A DNA stretch of 36,657 nucleotides, taken from positions 1 through 36,657 of the forward strand of contig PBND01000026.1 of assembly GCA_002722845.1 (NCBI GenBank), read 5' to 3'. The position numbers and the translations under genes were made by a program. The notes below the pieces were generated by a model. It was given only the letters and a program-made list of their open reading frames with translations. It was not told the DNA's origin and searched no databases. The DNA is from Myxococcales bacterium (GTDB taxonomy: Bacteria; Myxococcota; UBA4151). Of this stretch, positions 9,114 through 16,151 are shown piece by piece. Each line of letters starts with the position of its first letter. Position 1 is the stretch's first letter.

Positions 9114-9125
9114 AGGAGTTGAGCC

Positions 9126-9977
9126 ATGAATAAAGTCGTCATCCTGGGGGCCGGAACCATGGGGCGAGGCATCGCCCAGGTAAGCGCTCTTGCGGGTTAT
9201 CCAACCGTGCTCACCGACATCTCCCCAGAGGTCCTCCAGGCCGGCGTCGACGGCATTCAGGACTTTTTGGCCAAGGGCATCGCTCGGGGCAAAACCACCG
9301 AGGCCCAGCGGGATCAGTGCATGGCGAACTTGCGCTGGACCACAGACCTGACTGAGGCCGCGACAGGGGCCGATTTGGTCATCGAGGCGGTGCCGGAAGT
9401 GATGGCCTTAAAAAAGCAGATTTTCGCCCAACTCAACGACATCACCCCAGCCACAGCCATCCTCGCCACCAACACCTCTTCCTTGTCCGTCGATGAGATC
9501 GCTCGGGCTTCGGGGCGTGCGGATCGGGTCATCGGCGCCCACTTCTTTAATCCGGTGCCGATCAATAAACTCCTCGAGATCGTGCGGGGAGAGGCCACCA
9601 GTGCGGACACCCTCGACCGCCTTCAGGCTTTCGGTGAGCGCATCGGTAAGACCTGCATCGTGGTGAAAGACAGCCCGGGTTTCGCCAGCAGCCGCTTAGG
9701 GATCGTGATGGCCTTAGAAGCCATGCGCATGGTGGAGCAGGGCGTGGCGAGCGCCGCAGACATCGATACGGCCATGGAGCTGGGCTATCGCCTGCCCATG
9801 GGGCCGCTTCGGCTGACCGACCTGGTGGGGCTCGACGTACGCCTTGCCATCGCTGAGTCCATCCACGGCGCCACGGGATCGCCGGTCTTCGAAGCGCCCC
9901 AACTGCTCCGCGACCTGGTCGCTGCCGGTAAACTGGGCCGCAAGTCGGGCGCTGGATTCTATGACTACGGAGCTTAA
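9126..9977 (+). CDS. hbd: 3-hydroxybutyryl-CoA dehydrogenase
   Basis: A 283-residue single-function 3-hydroxyacyl-CoA dehydrogenase of the usual length. The N-terminal Rossmann fold begins VVILGAGTMGRGIAQ, with the nucleotide-binding glycines at residues 8, 10 and 13. AHFFNPVPINKLLEIV contains the catalytic His, and VKDSPGFASSRLG with MEAMRMVEQGVAS marks the start of the C-terminal helical domain; GNS-type contacts are replaced by FASSRLG. GLDVRLAIAESI and GRKSGAGFYDY close the fold. It interconverts acetoacetyl-CoA and 3-hydroxybutyryl-CoA in fatty-acid or butyrate metabolism. GAGGAG at 9113-9118 serves as ribosome site and overlaps the TPR gene stop. The thiolase at 16152 supplies the adjacent chemical step. 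Confidence 0.94.
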   Translation: MNKVVILGAGTMGRGIAQVSALAGYPTVLTDISPEVLQAGVDGIQDFLAKGIARGKTTEAQRDQCMANLRWTTDLTEAATGADLVIEAVPEVMALKKQIFAQLNDITPATAILATNTSSLSVDEIARASGRADRVIGAHFFNPVPINKLLEIVRGEATSADTLDRLQAFGERIGKTCIVVKDSPGFASSRLGIVMALEAMRMVEQGVASAADIDTAMELGYRLPMGPLRLTDLVGLDVRLAIAESIHGATGSPVFEAPQLLRDLVAAGKLGRKSGAGFYDYGA

Positions 9978-10696
9978 GACCTGCTAAAGTCCTGCCGGTG
10001 CTGTAGGACGGGGATCAGGCCCGTTGGGCTGATGCCCTGGCGGTCAATTTGGTTGTGAAGGGCAAAGACCTGAACACCAGCGGCCCTGGCTTCCGTGAGG
10101 GCAGCAGCATAGCTGGGATCGATCTGGTCCTCCGCCGCTACCGCTTGGGCATCGCTGCGTTGTAGGCAAAACACCAGGGCTGCTCGATCGCCGTCGGCGA
10201 CCACCGATTGCAATTCTCGCAGGTGCTTTTCGCCTCGGGTCGTTCGAGCGTCGGGAAAAAGCCCAAGACCGCCTTCGGCCAGCGAGACGCCTTTGACTTC
10301 GAGGAAGGTGCGCCCGTCGCTTTGTTCCACCAAGAGATCGATTCTTGAATTCTCTCGGCCATAGCGCACTTCGCTTCGGATGCCGGTGATCGCTCCCCCT
10401 TCCAGAGGGATGAGGCCGGCATCAAGGGCTTCTTTCACCACGCCATTGGGTCGCCCCGTATGGACACAGATCCAGCCCTCGCTGCCCTCAACCGCCTCCA
10501 GGGTATAGCGAAGCTTGCGTTTGGGGTTGTTGGAATCGCTGATCCAGCAGGGAGCATTTGGACGATTGCATCCCTTCATGGAGCCAGAATTCGGGCAATG
10601 GACGGTGAGGACCTCCCCGTGTTCGAGTCGCACATCCGCGAGAAAGCGTTTGTATCGTCGGAGCAGTGTACCTTCGATAAGTGGTGGAAATTTCAA
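9974..10696 (-). CDS. sfsA: SfsA family protein (sugar fermentation stimulation protein homologue)
   Basis: A protein of about 240 residues matching E. coli SfsA along its length: GTLLRRYKRFLADV, LTVHCPNSGSMKGC, ICVHTGRPNGVVKEAL, then RIDLLVE...FLEVKGVSLAEGG, which looks like a PD-(D/E)xK nuclease-like core (D...E-x-K). SfsA was first described as a sugar-fermentation regulator; its biochemical role is unclear. An ATG exists at 10726, but it has no ribosome site. TTG at 10696 is preceded by GGGGGAG seven bases upstream and aligns with the start of E. coli SfsA (MEFSPPLQRATLIQRYKRF), so it is preferred. The last four bases overlap the end of hbd on the other strand. Confidence 0.88.
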   Translation of the reverse strand: MKFPPLIEGTLLRRYKRFLADVRLEHGEVLTVHCPNSGSMKGCNRPNAPCWISDSNNPKRKLRYTLEAVEGSEGWICVHTGRPNGVVKEALDAGLIPLEGGAITGIRSEVRYGRENSRIDLLVEQSDGRTFLEVKGVSLAEGGLGLFPDARTTRGEKHLRELQSVVADGDRAALVFCLQRSDAQAVAAEDQIDPSYAAALTEARAAGVQVFALHNQIDRQGISPTGLIPVLQHRQDFSRS

Positions 10697-10746
10697 ATCT
10701 CTAGCTCCCCCATGTACACTCCCCATAAGGACCGCTAGGAGGCAAG

Positions 10747-11517
10747 GTGCCCCTTCTCTTTTCCATCCTTCTTTTCCACGGAGCGCCAGCGCCCACCGTC
10801 GGGCTAGAGGCGGAGGAGGGGGCAGATCGACCCAAGGTTTTAGTTCTCGATTTGGTGAATTCCACAGAATTAGATCCAGCCCAGATCGAAGCCCTTCAAG
10901 ATGCTATTCTTGGCGGCTTGTCCGGGGCGCCGGTCCAGATCATGGGAGCCGCAGATATCGCTAAACTGATGGAGTTACAGCAGGGTAATGTGGCCCTCGG
11001 TTGCCTTCGGGATGATTGTCTCTTCGACTTGGCCAATGCCTGGCAGGCCCGCTATGTGATCAGTGGTTCTTTGGCCATGGTCGCTGATCGGGCCCTGCTG
11101 AACCTCAAGTTGTTGGACGCGGGGGCCGAGGTGCCAAAGGTTCTTCATCGGGAGAGCCATGAATCCGAACCCAAGGCTTTAACCGCATTGGTGCGGGTGA
11201 CCGCGGCCAAAATGCGGCAGGTCTTAGGGGGTCCAGCGCCCACTGCGAAGGAGATGGAAGTCTTGAAGGTGGCCCGCCTGCCCCGTGCTGGTCTGGCCCT
11301 CAGCTTGGTCAGCGCCGTTTTGGGCAGCTTTGCTGTGGTCTCCCATCTCGGTGCGCACGAAGCCGCTGAGAACGCGCTGGCCTATCGCCAGGACGGGCTT
11401 GCGGTTGATTTGCACCTGGAGGTCATGGAGGGGGAACTCGCCCAACGAAACCTCCTGCTGGGCTCCGCGGTGGTCACTGGGGTCGCGGCGACGTACGCGT
11501 GGATGAAGCAATGGTAA
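10747..11517 (+). CDS. Exported or membrane-anchored protein with TolB/CsgG-like N-terminal fold
   Basis: This 256-residue protein starts at GTG with a clear AGGAGG (10737-10742) four bases upstream. Residues 1-14 form a short signal-like hydrophobic segment. Residues 30-150 (KVLVLDLVNSTELD..., LMELQQGNVALGC, DDCLFDLANAWQARYVISGSL, LLNLKLLDAGA) resemble a domain often seen in Myxococcota, in which a TolB/CsgG-like beta-alpha sandwich contains a conserved C-x3-C pair (CLRDDC) and an ARYVxSGSL strand. Two hydrophobic segments follow near 180-200 and 232-250. I infer a periplasmic domain tethered to the inner membrane; partner and function are unknown. The last codons overlap the start of the next gene (ATGGTAA), so the two are coupled. 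Confidence 0.7.
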   Translation: MPLLFSILLFHGAPAPTVGLEAEEGADRPKVLVLDLVNSTELDPAQIEALQDAILGGLSGAPVQIMGAADIAKLMELQQGNVALGCLRDDCLFDLANAWQARYVISGSLAMVADRALLNLKLLDAGAEVPKVLHRESHESEPKALTALVRVTAAKMRQVLGGPAPTAKEMEVLKVARLPRAGLALSLVSAVLGSFAVVSHLGAHEAAENALAYRQDGLAVDLHLEVMEGELAQRNLLLGSAVVTGVAATYAWMKQW

Positions 11518-12182
11518 GGTCACTGATCCTCATGGGAGCCATCGGCGGGCTCGGTTGTATCCCCGACGTCTCCGACCTAGACGCTGGTTTGACGCCCTGT
11601 CCTGACGTTCAGGCCTGGAATGATGACCAATGGGCTGCCCTGGAAGCGGGCGATGCTCACGGGGTGCATCAGCCCCTCTGGGCCCAACAGGCCAAATGCT
11701 TGGTGACCCGTACGGCATTGCTCGCTCGGGAACTGTCCTCCGCCGAATCACCGGACGATGAGGGGGTCAATCGCTTTGCTCTGGAAGCCGCGGAGTTGGC
11801 GGACCACTTGCTGCGTTTTCAGACCCGGAAATGGCTGCAATGCGATTGCGATGCCGGTTGCCGGGTTGAGGCCGGTGACGAGGAGGCCTTTAACCCCGTC
11901 TGCGCCCTCGGCGGTGACCAAGCCGATACCTACCGGGGCATCGTTGAAGAGGTTCGTGCCCATGCCGGCTATGCGGCCGGCGAGTCGGGTGCGAAGGGGC
12001 GTCGGTCCCACGCAGAACATGTCCTTCAATGCCTATCAGCGAGCAGTCCGCCGTCGGATTGGGATCTCGACGGAACCGTCGCGCCACCGGCCTTATGCAG
12101 TAATGACTATGGCCTCTACGGTGAAGGGATCGGTAACCTTCTCAAGGCAGTCGTCAGCTTAACTGAGACGGCGACGCCCTAA
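11511..12182 (+). CDS. Putative lipoprotein of unknown function
   Basis: A predicted 223-residue protein. ATG at 11511 is preferred because the translation then begins MVRSLILMGAIGGLGC, a short charged n-region, hydrophobic core and possible lipid-attachment Cys16. The frame extends back to a GTG at 11499 with no better ribosome site. The mature part is acidic and holds a cysteine cluster (QCDCDAGC near residue 105, then a Cys about 20 residues on), plausibly disulfide-bonded. I recognise no domain. It overlaps the TolB-like gene by seven bases, so the two products are probably made together and may work together in the envelope. It converges on the Cys-repeat gene with a 32-base gap. Confidence 0.65.
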   Translation: MVRSLILMGAIGGLGCIPDVSDLDAGLTPCPDVQAWNDDQWAALEAGDAHGVHQPLWAQQAKCLVTRTALLARELSSAESPDDEGVNRFALEAAELADHLLRFQTRKWLQCDCDAGCRVEAGDEEAFNPVCALGGDQADTYRGIVEEVRAHAGYAAGESGAKGRRSHAEHVLQCLSASSPPSDWDLDGTVAPPALCSNDYGLYGEGIGNLLKAVVSLTETATP

Positions 12183-12214
12183 GCGCTTTTGTTGCTGCTG
12201 CAGTTCAGTTCCCT

Positions 12215-13828
12215 TTAGCGACAGACACCGTCAACACAGCGCCCTGCCTCGCAGTCTGCGGCTTCCCGGCAGCGTCGAGGTGCGTCTTCGGCCCCCACAC
12301 AGAGGTTGTCGATGCAGCGTTCTCCCCGTTCGCAGTCTGCCGCTTCTCGGCAGCGTTGAGGTGCGTCTTCAGGCCCCACACAGAGGTTGTCGATGCAGCG
12401 TTCTCCTCGCTCACAATCGCCCGCTTCCCGACAGCGGCGAACTTCCTCGTCGTCATCGTCCTCGCCGCAGGCTTGATCCACGCAGTCTTCAAAGGCTGCA
12501 GCGTAGCGTTCTCGACAGTCACGGGCCCCTTCTTCGCCAAGGGCTTCTAAGCAGGCTTCATGGACCGCAAGAGCCCGCTCTCGACAGCGGTTTTCACAGG
12601 GATCAATGGGGTCCTCTTCGTGCTCTTGGCATACAGCCGTCATGCATTCTTCAAAGGCCGCAACGTAGCGTTCTCGACAGTCACGGGCCCCTTCTTCGCC
12701 AAGGTCTTCTAGGCAGGCTTCTTGAGCGGCTAGGGCCCGCTCTCGGCAGCGGGTTTCACAGGCATCCGGATCACCGCCCTCGTCAGGCCCGACACAAAGA
12801 TTGTCGGCGCAGCGTTCACCCCGTTCGCAGTCGGCCGCCTCCCGGCAGCGTCGGGGGCGGTCTTCGCCACCACCCTCATCAGCACAGTTTCTTGCCATAC
12901 AATCCTCGAGGGCTGCCCCGTAACGCTCCCGGCAGGCTCTGGCGTCCCCGCCTTCATCGAGACAGGCTCGATTCACCGCAGTGGCCCGTTCCCGGCAAGC
13001 GACTTCACAGGCAGCGGGCTCGTCTTCCTCGTCCTCGCAGCGGCTGGCTAGGCAGTCGTCGTTGGCCGCGGCTGCCCGGGCTCGACAATCGGCGACTTCC
13101 CCGCCTTCGTCGACGCAGCGTTCATAGACCCAAGCGGCCCGTTCCCGGCAGGCAACTTCACATTCAGCAGGCTCGTCTTCCTCGCCTCCTTCTCCGCCAC
13201 AGGCCCGTTCGACGCAGGCTTCGAACTGATCGCCCGCTTGGGCTCGGCAGTCCCCTGGCTCGCCACCCGCTTCAACACAGGCTTCGTAGCCAGCAGCGGC
13301 CCGTTCCCGGCAGCGACCCTCGCAGGCGTCATCTTCATCCTCACCGTCTTCGCAGCGGTTTGCGACGCAATCACGGCTCATTTCACCCGCTCGCTCTCGG
13401 CAGTCTTCTGGGCTGCGGCCCTCGTCGACACAGGCTTCGTAGAATGCGCCAGCCCGCTGTCGGCAGACTCGGCTACACTCCTCCTGCTCGTCAGCGCCAC
13501 CACAGCGTCGCTCACAAGCTTCTTCATCGGCTCCGGCCTCGGCGCAAAGCTCCAGGCAGTTTCGTTCCCGTTCGCCGCTGCAGCGCCGCTCGCAGGCCTC
13601 TTCATCGGCTCCGGCCTCGGCGCAGCGCTCAAGACAATCGCCTTCGCCTCCGTTATTCTCACCGTCGCCGCCATCATTGTTGGCCGGTTCGTTCTCCACC
13701 ACGGCTGGCGGTGGTTCATCGGCCGGCGCATCCGGGCCCAATCCGAAGCATCCGCCCCCTTGGGCCGCGATGAGTAAAAAGCCCGTACAAGCCAGGCCAA
13801 TCGGTGCGAGATGTCGTTGGAGTTTCAT
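12215..13828 (-). CDS. Secreted Cys-repeat protein with three repeat families
   Basis: A predicted 537-residue exported protein with about 60 cysteines in the mature part. Residues 1-27 form a signal peptide ending IAAQGGGC; Cys27 may be lipidated, although the lipobox is weak. After an acidic Pro/Asn/Gly linker (to residue 64) come two twin CX3C units (C-x3-C-x9-C-x3-C), four 51-54-residue units of pattern C-x3-C-x10-C-x9-C-x10-C-x4-C, one C-x5-C-x5-C-x4-C unit, two more long units with x11 in place of x9, and three final C-x5-C-x5-C-x4-C units. Linkers are rich in Asp/Glu/Gly. The short units resemble CxxGxxC-type repeats of myxobacterial surface proteins; I do not recognise the long units, which look helical and disulfide-stapled. 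ATG at 13828 has GAGGA upstream; an earlier in-frame start at 13855 lacks one. Confidence 0.8.
   Translation of the reverse strand: MKLQRHLAPIGLACTGFLLIAAQGGGCFGLGPDAPADEPPPAVVENEPANNDGGDGENNGGEGDCLERCAEAGADEEACERRCSGERERNCLELCAEAGADEEACERRCGGADEQEECSRVCRQRAGAFYEACVDEGRSPEDCRERAGEMSRDCVANRCEDGEDEDDACEGRCRERAAAGYEACVEAGGEPGDCRAQAGDQFEACVERACGGEGGEEDEPAECEVACRERAAWVYERCVDEGGEVADCRARAAAANDDCLASRCEDEEDEPAACEVACRERATAVNRACLDEGGDARACRERYGAALEDCMARNCADEGGGEDRPRRCREAADCERGERCADNLCVGPDEGGDPDACETRCRERALAAQEACLEDLGEEGARDCRERYVAAFEECMTAVCQEHEEDPIDPCENRCRERALAVHEACLEALGEEGARDCRERYAAAFEDCVDQACGEDDDDEEVRRCREAGDCERGERCIDNLCVGPEDAPQRCREAADCERGERCIDNLCVGAEDAPRRCREAADCEAGRCVDGVCR
12218..12436 (-). repeat. Tandem 81-base units encoding C-x5-C-x5-C-x4-C modules
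   Basis: Two 27-residue units (12356-12436 and 12275-12355) differ at only a few positions, and a shortened third unit (12218-12274) ends the protein. Each encodes an R-C-R-E-A-x-D-C-E-R-G-E-R-C core. The near identity at DNA level implies recent duplication or gene conversion. Confidence 0.85.
12437..12760 (-). repeat. Two tandem 162-base units of the long Cys module
   Basis: Units 12599-12760 and 12437-12598 each encode 54 residues with C-x3-C-x10-C-x11-C-x10-C-x4-C. A stretch of about 60 bases around 12502-12555 recurs almost unchanged around 12664-12717, exactly 162 bases away. They differ from the other four copies (12851-13477) by one extra residue in the third spacer, so this pair duplicated after the set diverged. 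Confidence 0.85.
12851..13477 (-). repeat. Four diverged copies of the long Cys module
   Basis: Units lie at 13325-13477, 13163-13324, 13010-13162 and 12851-13009, with lengths of 51, 54, 51 and 53 residues. All share C-x3-C-x10-C-x9-C-x10-C-x4-C, usually with CRxRA after the second Cys. They are followed by acidic linkers of variable length. The single short unit at 12761-12850 separates them from the recent pair. Confidence 0.8.
13478..13636 (-). repeat. Two twin-CX3C units at the N-terminal side of the Cys-repeat protein
   Basis: Two near-identical 26-27-residue units of pattern C-x3-C-x9-C-x3-C (CAEAGADEEACERRC core). The spacing is that of a helical hairpin held by two disulfides; this fold is an inference from spacing only. 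Confidence 0.75.
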
Positions 13829-13878
13829 GGGGTAATTTCCTCGCAGACTGCCCACGGTGGTGCGGTCTTTCTTGGGAT

Positions 13879-13887
13879 TTTATAGCA
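13879..13887 (-). promoter_or_regulatory. Candidate extended -10 promoter for the Cys-repeat gene
   Basis: Read on the minus strand the site is TGCTATAAA: a TGn extension directly before a TATAAA hexamer. Transcription would start near 13872, giving a leader of about 44 bases before ATG 13828 that includes GAGGA at 13837-13841. No good -35 hexamer is present at 17 bases, as expected for an extended -10 promoter. Motif reading only. Confidence 0.4.
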
Positions 13888-13916
13888 CGGCTTGCAAACC
13901 CCTGCCCAGCCGGGGC

Positions 13917-14594
13917 TTACCGTAGCCGCCAACCGCCGCTTAGATCGAGCAGAGTTCCTGACAGTTGGGCGGCCAAGGGTCCGGTGAGTTGCTGGATCGC
14001 CCCACGGAGCTGGGCCGTCGGCACCGGCTCCTGCTCGGTGGTGCTGGGTGGGGGCGAGCCAGCGACGAAGCCGGGGGCGAGCAGACTGCAACTGAGCCCA
14101 TGCTGAGCTTCCTGTGCAGCGATGCTTTTGACCAGGGATGCCAAGCCCAGTTTGGCGGCGTAATAGGCGCTGATCCGAGTTTCAGACTGAACGGTTTGGC
14201 CATGGGCCAGGCCGAAGTAGAGCAGGCAACTCTTTTCATGCTGACGCAACAAGGGGGCCAGGTGATGATAGGCCCGGAATGCGCTCGACAGGTTGCTGGC
14301 GATCACGCTGTCGAAGCGATCCGGTGTCATGTGATCCAGGGGCTCTAGCTGGAAATCGCCCACGCAGTGAACCACCACCTGAGGCGCTGCCGGGAGCAAG
14401 CGGATCGCCGCCGCCCATGAGTGATCGTCGAGGGCGTCGAGGCGGATGGGCCGATGTTGGGGCGCTAGGTCAGGAAGTCCTTCGGCTCCCTTTCGGCTAC
14501 TGGCTGCGATCCGGTGGCTTTCACCCAGCACGTCGGTGGCGGCCCGACCGATGGGACCCGAGGCGCCAATGATGAAGGCAAGGGGGCGTTCCAT
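13917..14594 (-). CDS. Short-chain dehydrogenase/reductase (SDR family)
   Basis: A 225-residue Rossmann-fold oxidoreductase. The cofactor motif is GASGPIGR (TGxxxGxG variant) near residues 10-17; VVVHCVGDF corresponds to the NNAG strand and SAYYAAKLGL carries the catalytic Tyr-x3-Lys. After that comes LLAPGFV (PG motif), and the C-terminus GTLLDLSGGW matches the usual SDR end (GxxxxVDGG). The general arrangement resembles 3-oxoacyl-ACP reductase or pteridine reductase-like SDRs, with no clear substrate. The frame continues far upstream (to 15449) but only as antisense to the OB lipoprotein; ATG at 14594 is where homology begins. The ribosome site is weak. Its promoter must lie in the 102-base divergent gap. 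Confidence 0.88.
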   Translation of the reverse strand: MERPLAFIIGASGPIGRAATDVLGESHRIAASSRKGAEGLPDLAPQHRPIRLDALDDHSWAAAIRLLPAAPQVVVHCVGDFQLEPLDHMTPDRFDSVIASNLSSAFRAYHHLAPLLRQHEKSCLLYFGLAHGQTVQSETRISAYYAAKLGLASLVKSIAAQEAQHGLSCSLLAPGFVAGSPPPSTTEQEPVPTAQLRGAIQQLTGPLAAQLSGTLLDLSGGWRLR

Positions 14595-14696
14595 GGGGGG
14601 GAATTGCCCCGGTGCGCTGGGGAAAGCAATCCGTGGTGGCTGGCCGGTCCACGCCCTGATAGGGGGGTGCCGCTTTAAAGCTCGAAGGAGATCCCG

Positions 14697-16127
14697 ATGA
14701 AGAAGGGACTGGCCCTTTTGTCCTGCCTGGTACTGGTGGGTTGTATCGCACCGATCGACGAAGAAAACGCTGACGGTGGCGCAGGCGTCCAGGACGCAGG
14801 TCCCGGTGGCGGTGGCGGTGGCGGTGGCGGCGGTCAAGGCGACGCAGGTGGTGGCGGCGGACAAGATGGGGGCGTGAACCCCAACATCGAGAGCAAAACG
14901 ATTCAGCAAATCCAGACCGGTGACGTGGCGGAAAATACCGAACTGCGCATCGATGAGGCGGTTGTGACCGCTGTGGTGAGTGACCAAGGCTTCTTCATTC
15001 AGCAGGGCTCGGGGAACCACAGCGGAATCTTCGTCTATGGTCCTGAGTCGACGGCCACAGAGGGGCTGGTGCGTGGGGCCCGTGTCACGCTCACTGGAAC
15101 CTATGTGGAATTTGCCTCCGAAGGCAGTTCTACCAGTCAGTTGGCCTATCCCACCGTCGAGGTTCTTGGCGCCGATGGGGTCTTGCCGGAGCCGCTTATA
15201 CTGGAGCCCAGTGCTTTGCTGGGTGAGGGGGCTGAACTCTACGAAGGGGTTCTTGTCACCATCGGTGATGTGGAGATCCTCAACGCCAATCCCGACGAGC
15301 CTGGTGATTTTGGTGAGATCGAGGTCACCGGCGGATTGCGCATCGATGACTACATCTACGGGGAGATGGAAAATGGCGGTGCCTTTGTTCGCATGGTTGG
15401 CACTCGCTTCAGTTCGATCACTGGCATCGGTCACGAGAGCTTCGGTCATCGAAAGTTACTGCCCCGTGACGCCGATGACCTGGTTCTCGATGGCGACCAA
15501 CCAGACCCGCCGGCCACCGAGGTGGTGGCGATCACCGCCATCCAAGACGGCACGGTGGAAGCGGGCAGGACGGTCACGGTGGAGCGCGGAATTGTGACGG
15601 CTGTAGTGACCGGCCGGGCGACTGGATTTTGGATTCAACAGGGCGGTGGCCCCTACAGTGGTATCTATGTCTACGTGGGCAATCGAGACGCTCAACTTCC
15701 CCAAGGCCTGGAACAGGGCAGTCGGGTGGATGTGACCGGCCGGGTCGCTGAGTATCAGGGCAGCACACAACTGCAGGACCCGGTGGTGGTTGTGGGTGAC
15801 TCCGGCGCCCTGCCCGAGCCCGAGTCCCTTCAAGTGGTCGACTTGGTGACCGACAACACCCAGGCCGAGCAGTGGGAAGGTGTGCTGGTCAGCGTCACCA
15901 ACGTCACCATCTCGGAAGCCAACCCCGATGGGGATAATGACTACGGTGAGTTTGTGCTCGCCGGTGGTTTACGGGTGGATGATTACATCTTCGATGATCT
16001 GGAATCCGGCGAGTTGTTCCCCCGGGAGGTGGGCACTCAATTCAATCGGATCACCGGCATTGCCCATGAGTCTTACGGCAACAAAAAACTGCTTCCTCGG
16101 GAAGCAACTGACATCACACTACCTTAA
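14697..16127 (+). CDS. Lipoprotein with a duplicated OB-fold-like module
   Basis: A 476-residue predicted lipoprotein: a Lys-rich start, a hydrophobic core and lipobox LVGC (Cys16), followed by an Ala/Asp and poly-Gly linker to residue 60. The rest is one module in two copies (about 65-270 and 280-476). Both have the order V-TAVV-x-FxIQQG-x-SGIxVY, then G-x-RVxVTG-x-Y, then YEGVLV(T/S)-V-x-I-xANPD-x-(D/N)FGE, then GGLR(I/V)DDYI, and end in ITGIxHES-G-KLLPR. These motifs are those of the OB-fold (DNA-binding-like) domains found next to extracellular endonuclease/exonuclease/phosphatase domains; here no nuclease domain is present. AAGGAG (14685-14690) lies six bases before the ATG. Confidence 0.8.
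   Translation: MKKGLALLSCLVLVGCIAPIDEENADGGAGVQDAGPGGGGGGGGGGQGDAGGGGGQDGGVNPNIESKTIQQIQTGDVAENTELRIDEAVVTAVVSDQGFFIQQGSGNHSGIFVYGPESTATEGLVRGARVTLTGTYVEFASEGSSTSQLAYPTVEVLGADGVLPEPLILEPSALLGEGAELYEGVLVTIGDVEILNANPDEPGDFGEIEVTGGLRIDDYIYGEMENGGAFVRMVGTRFSSITGIGHESFGHRKLLPRDADDLVLDGDQPDPPATEVVAITAIQDGTVEAGRTVTVERGIVTAVVTGRATGFWIQQGGGPYSGIYVYVGNRDAQLPQGLEQGSRVDVTGRVAEYQGSTQLQDPVVVVGDSGALPEPESLQVVDLVTDNTQAEQWEGVLVSVTNVTISEANPDGDNDYGEFVLAGGLRVDDYIFDDLESGELFPREVGTQFNRITGIAHESYGNKKLLPREATDITLP
14805..14834 (+). repeat. GGT/GGC trinucleotide tract encoding ten consecutive Gly
   Basis: Ten alternating GGT and GGC codons follow the lipid-attachment region of the OB lipoprotein and form a flexible tether. 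The hexanucleotide periodicity makes in-frame length variation likely. Confidence 0.85.
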
Positions 16128-16151
16128 ACAAGAATCGATTCGGAGTTTTCC

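Noticed and set aside
12280-13773. Long plus-strand open frame of 497 codons across the Cys-repeat gene
   Set aside because: It is the shadow of the repeats on the minus strand: Arg/Pro/Leu-rich, with no domain and no ribosome site, whereas the minus frame has a signal peptide and regular cysteine patterns.
14595-15449. Upstream extension of the SDR reading frame
   Set aside because: Homology begins at ATG 14594; the extension is antisense to the OB lipoprotein and has no recognisable domain.
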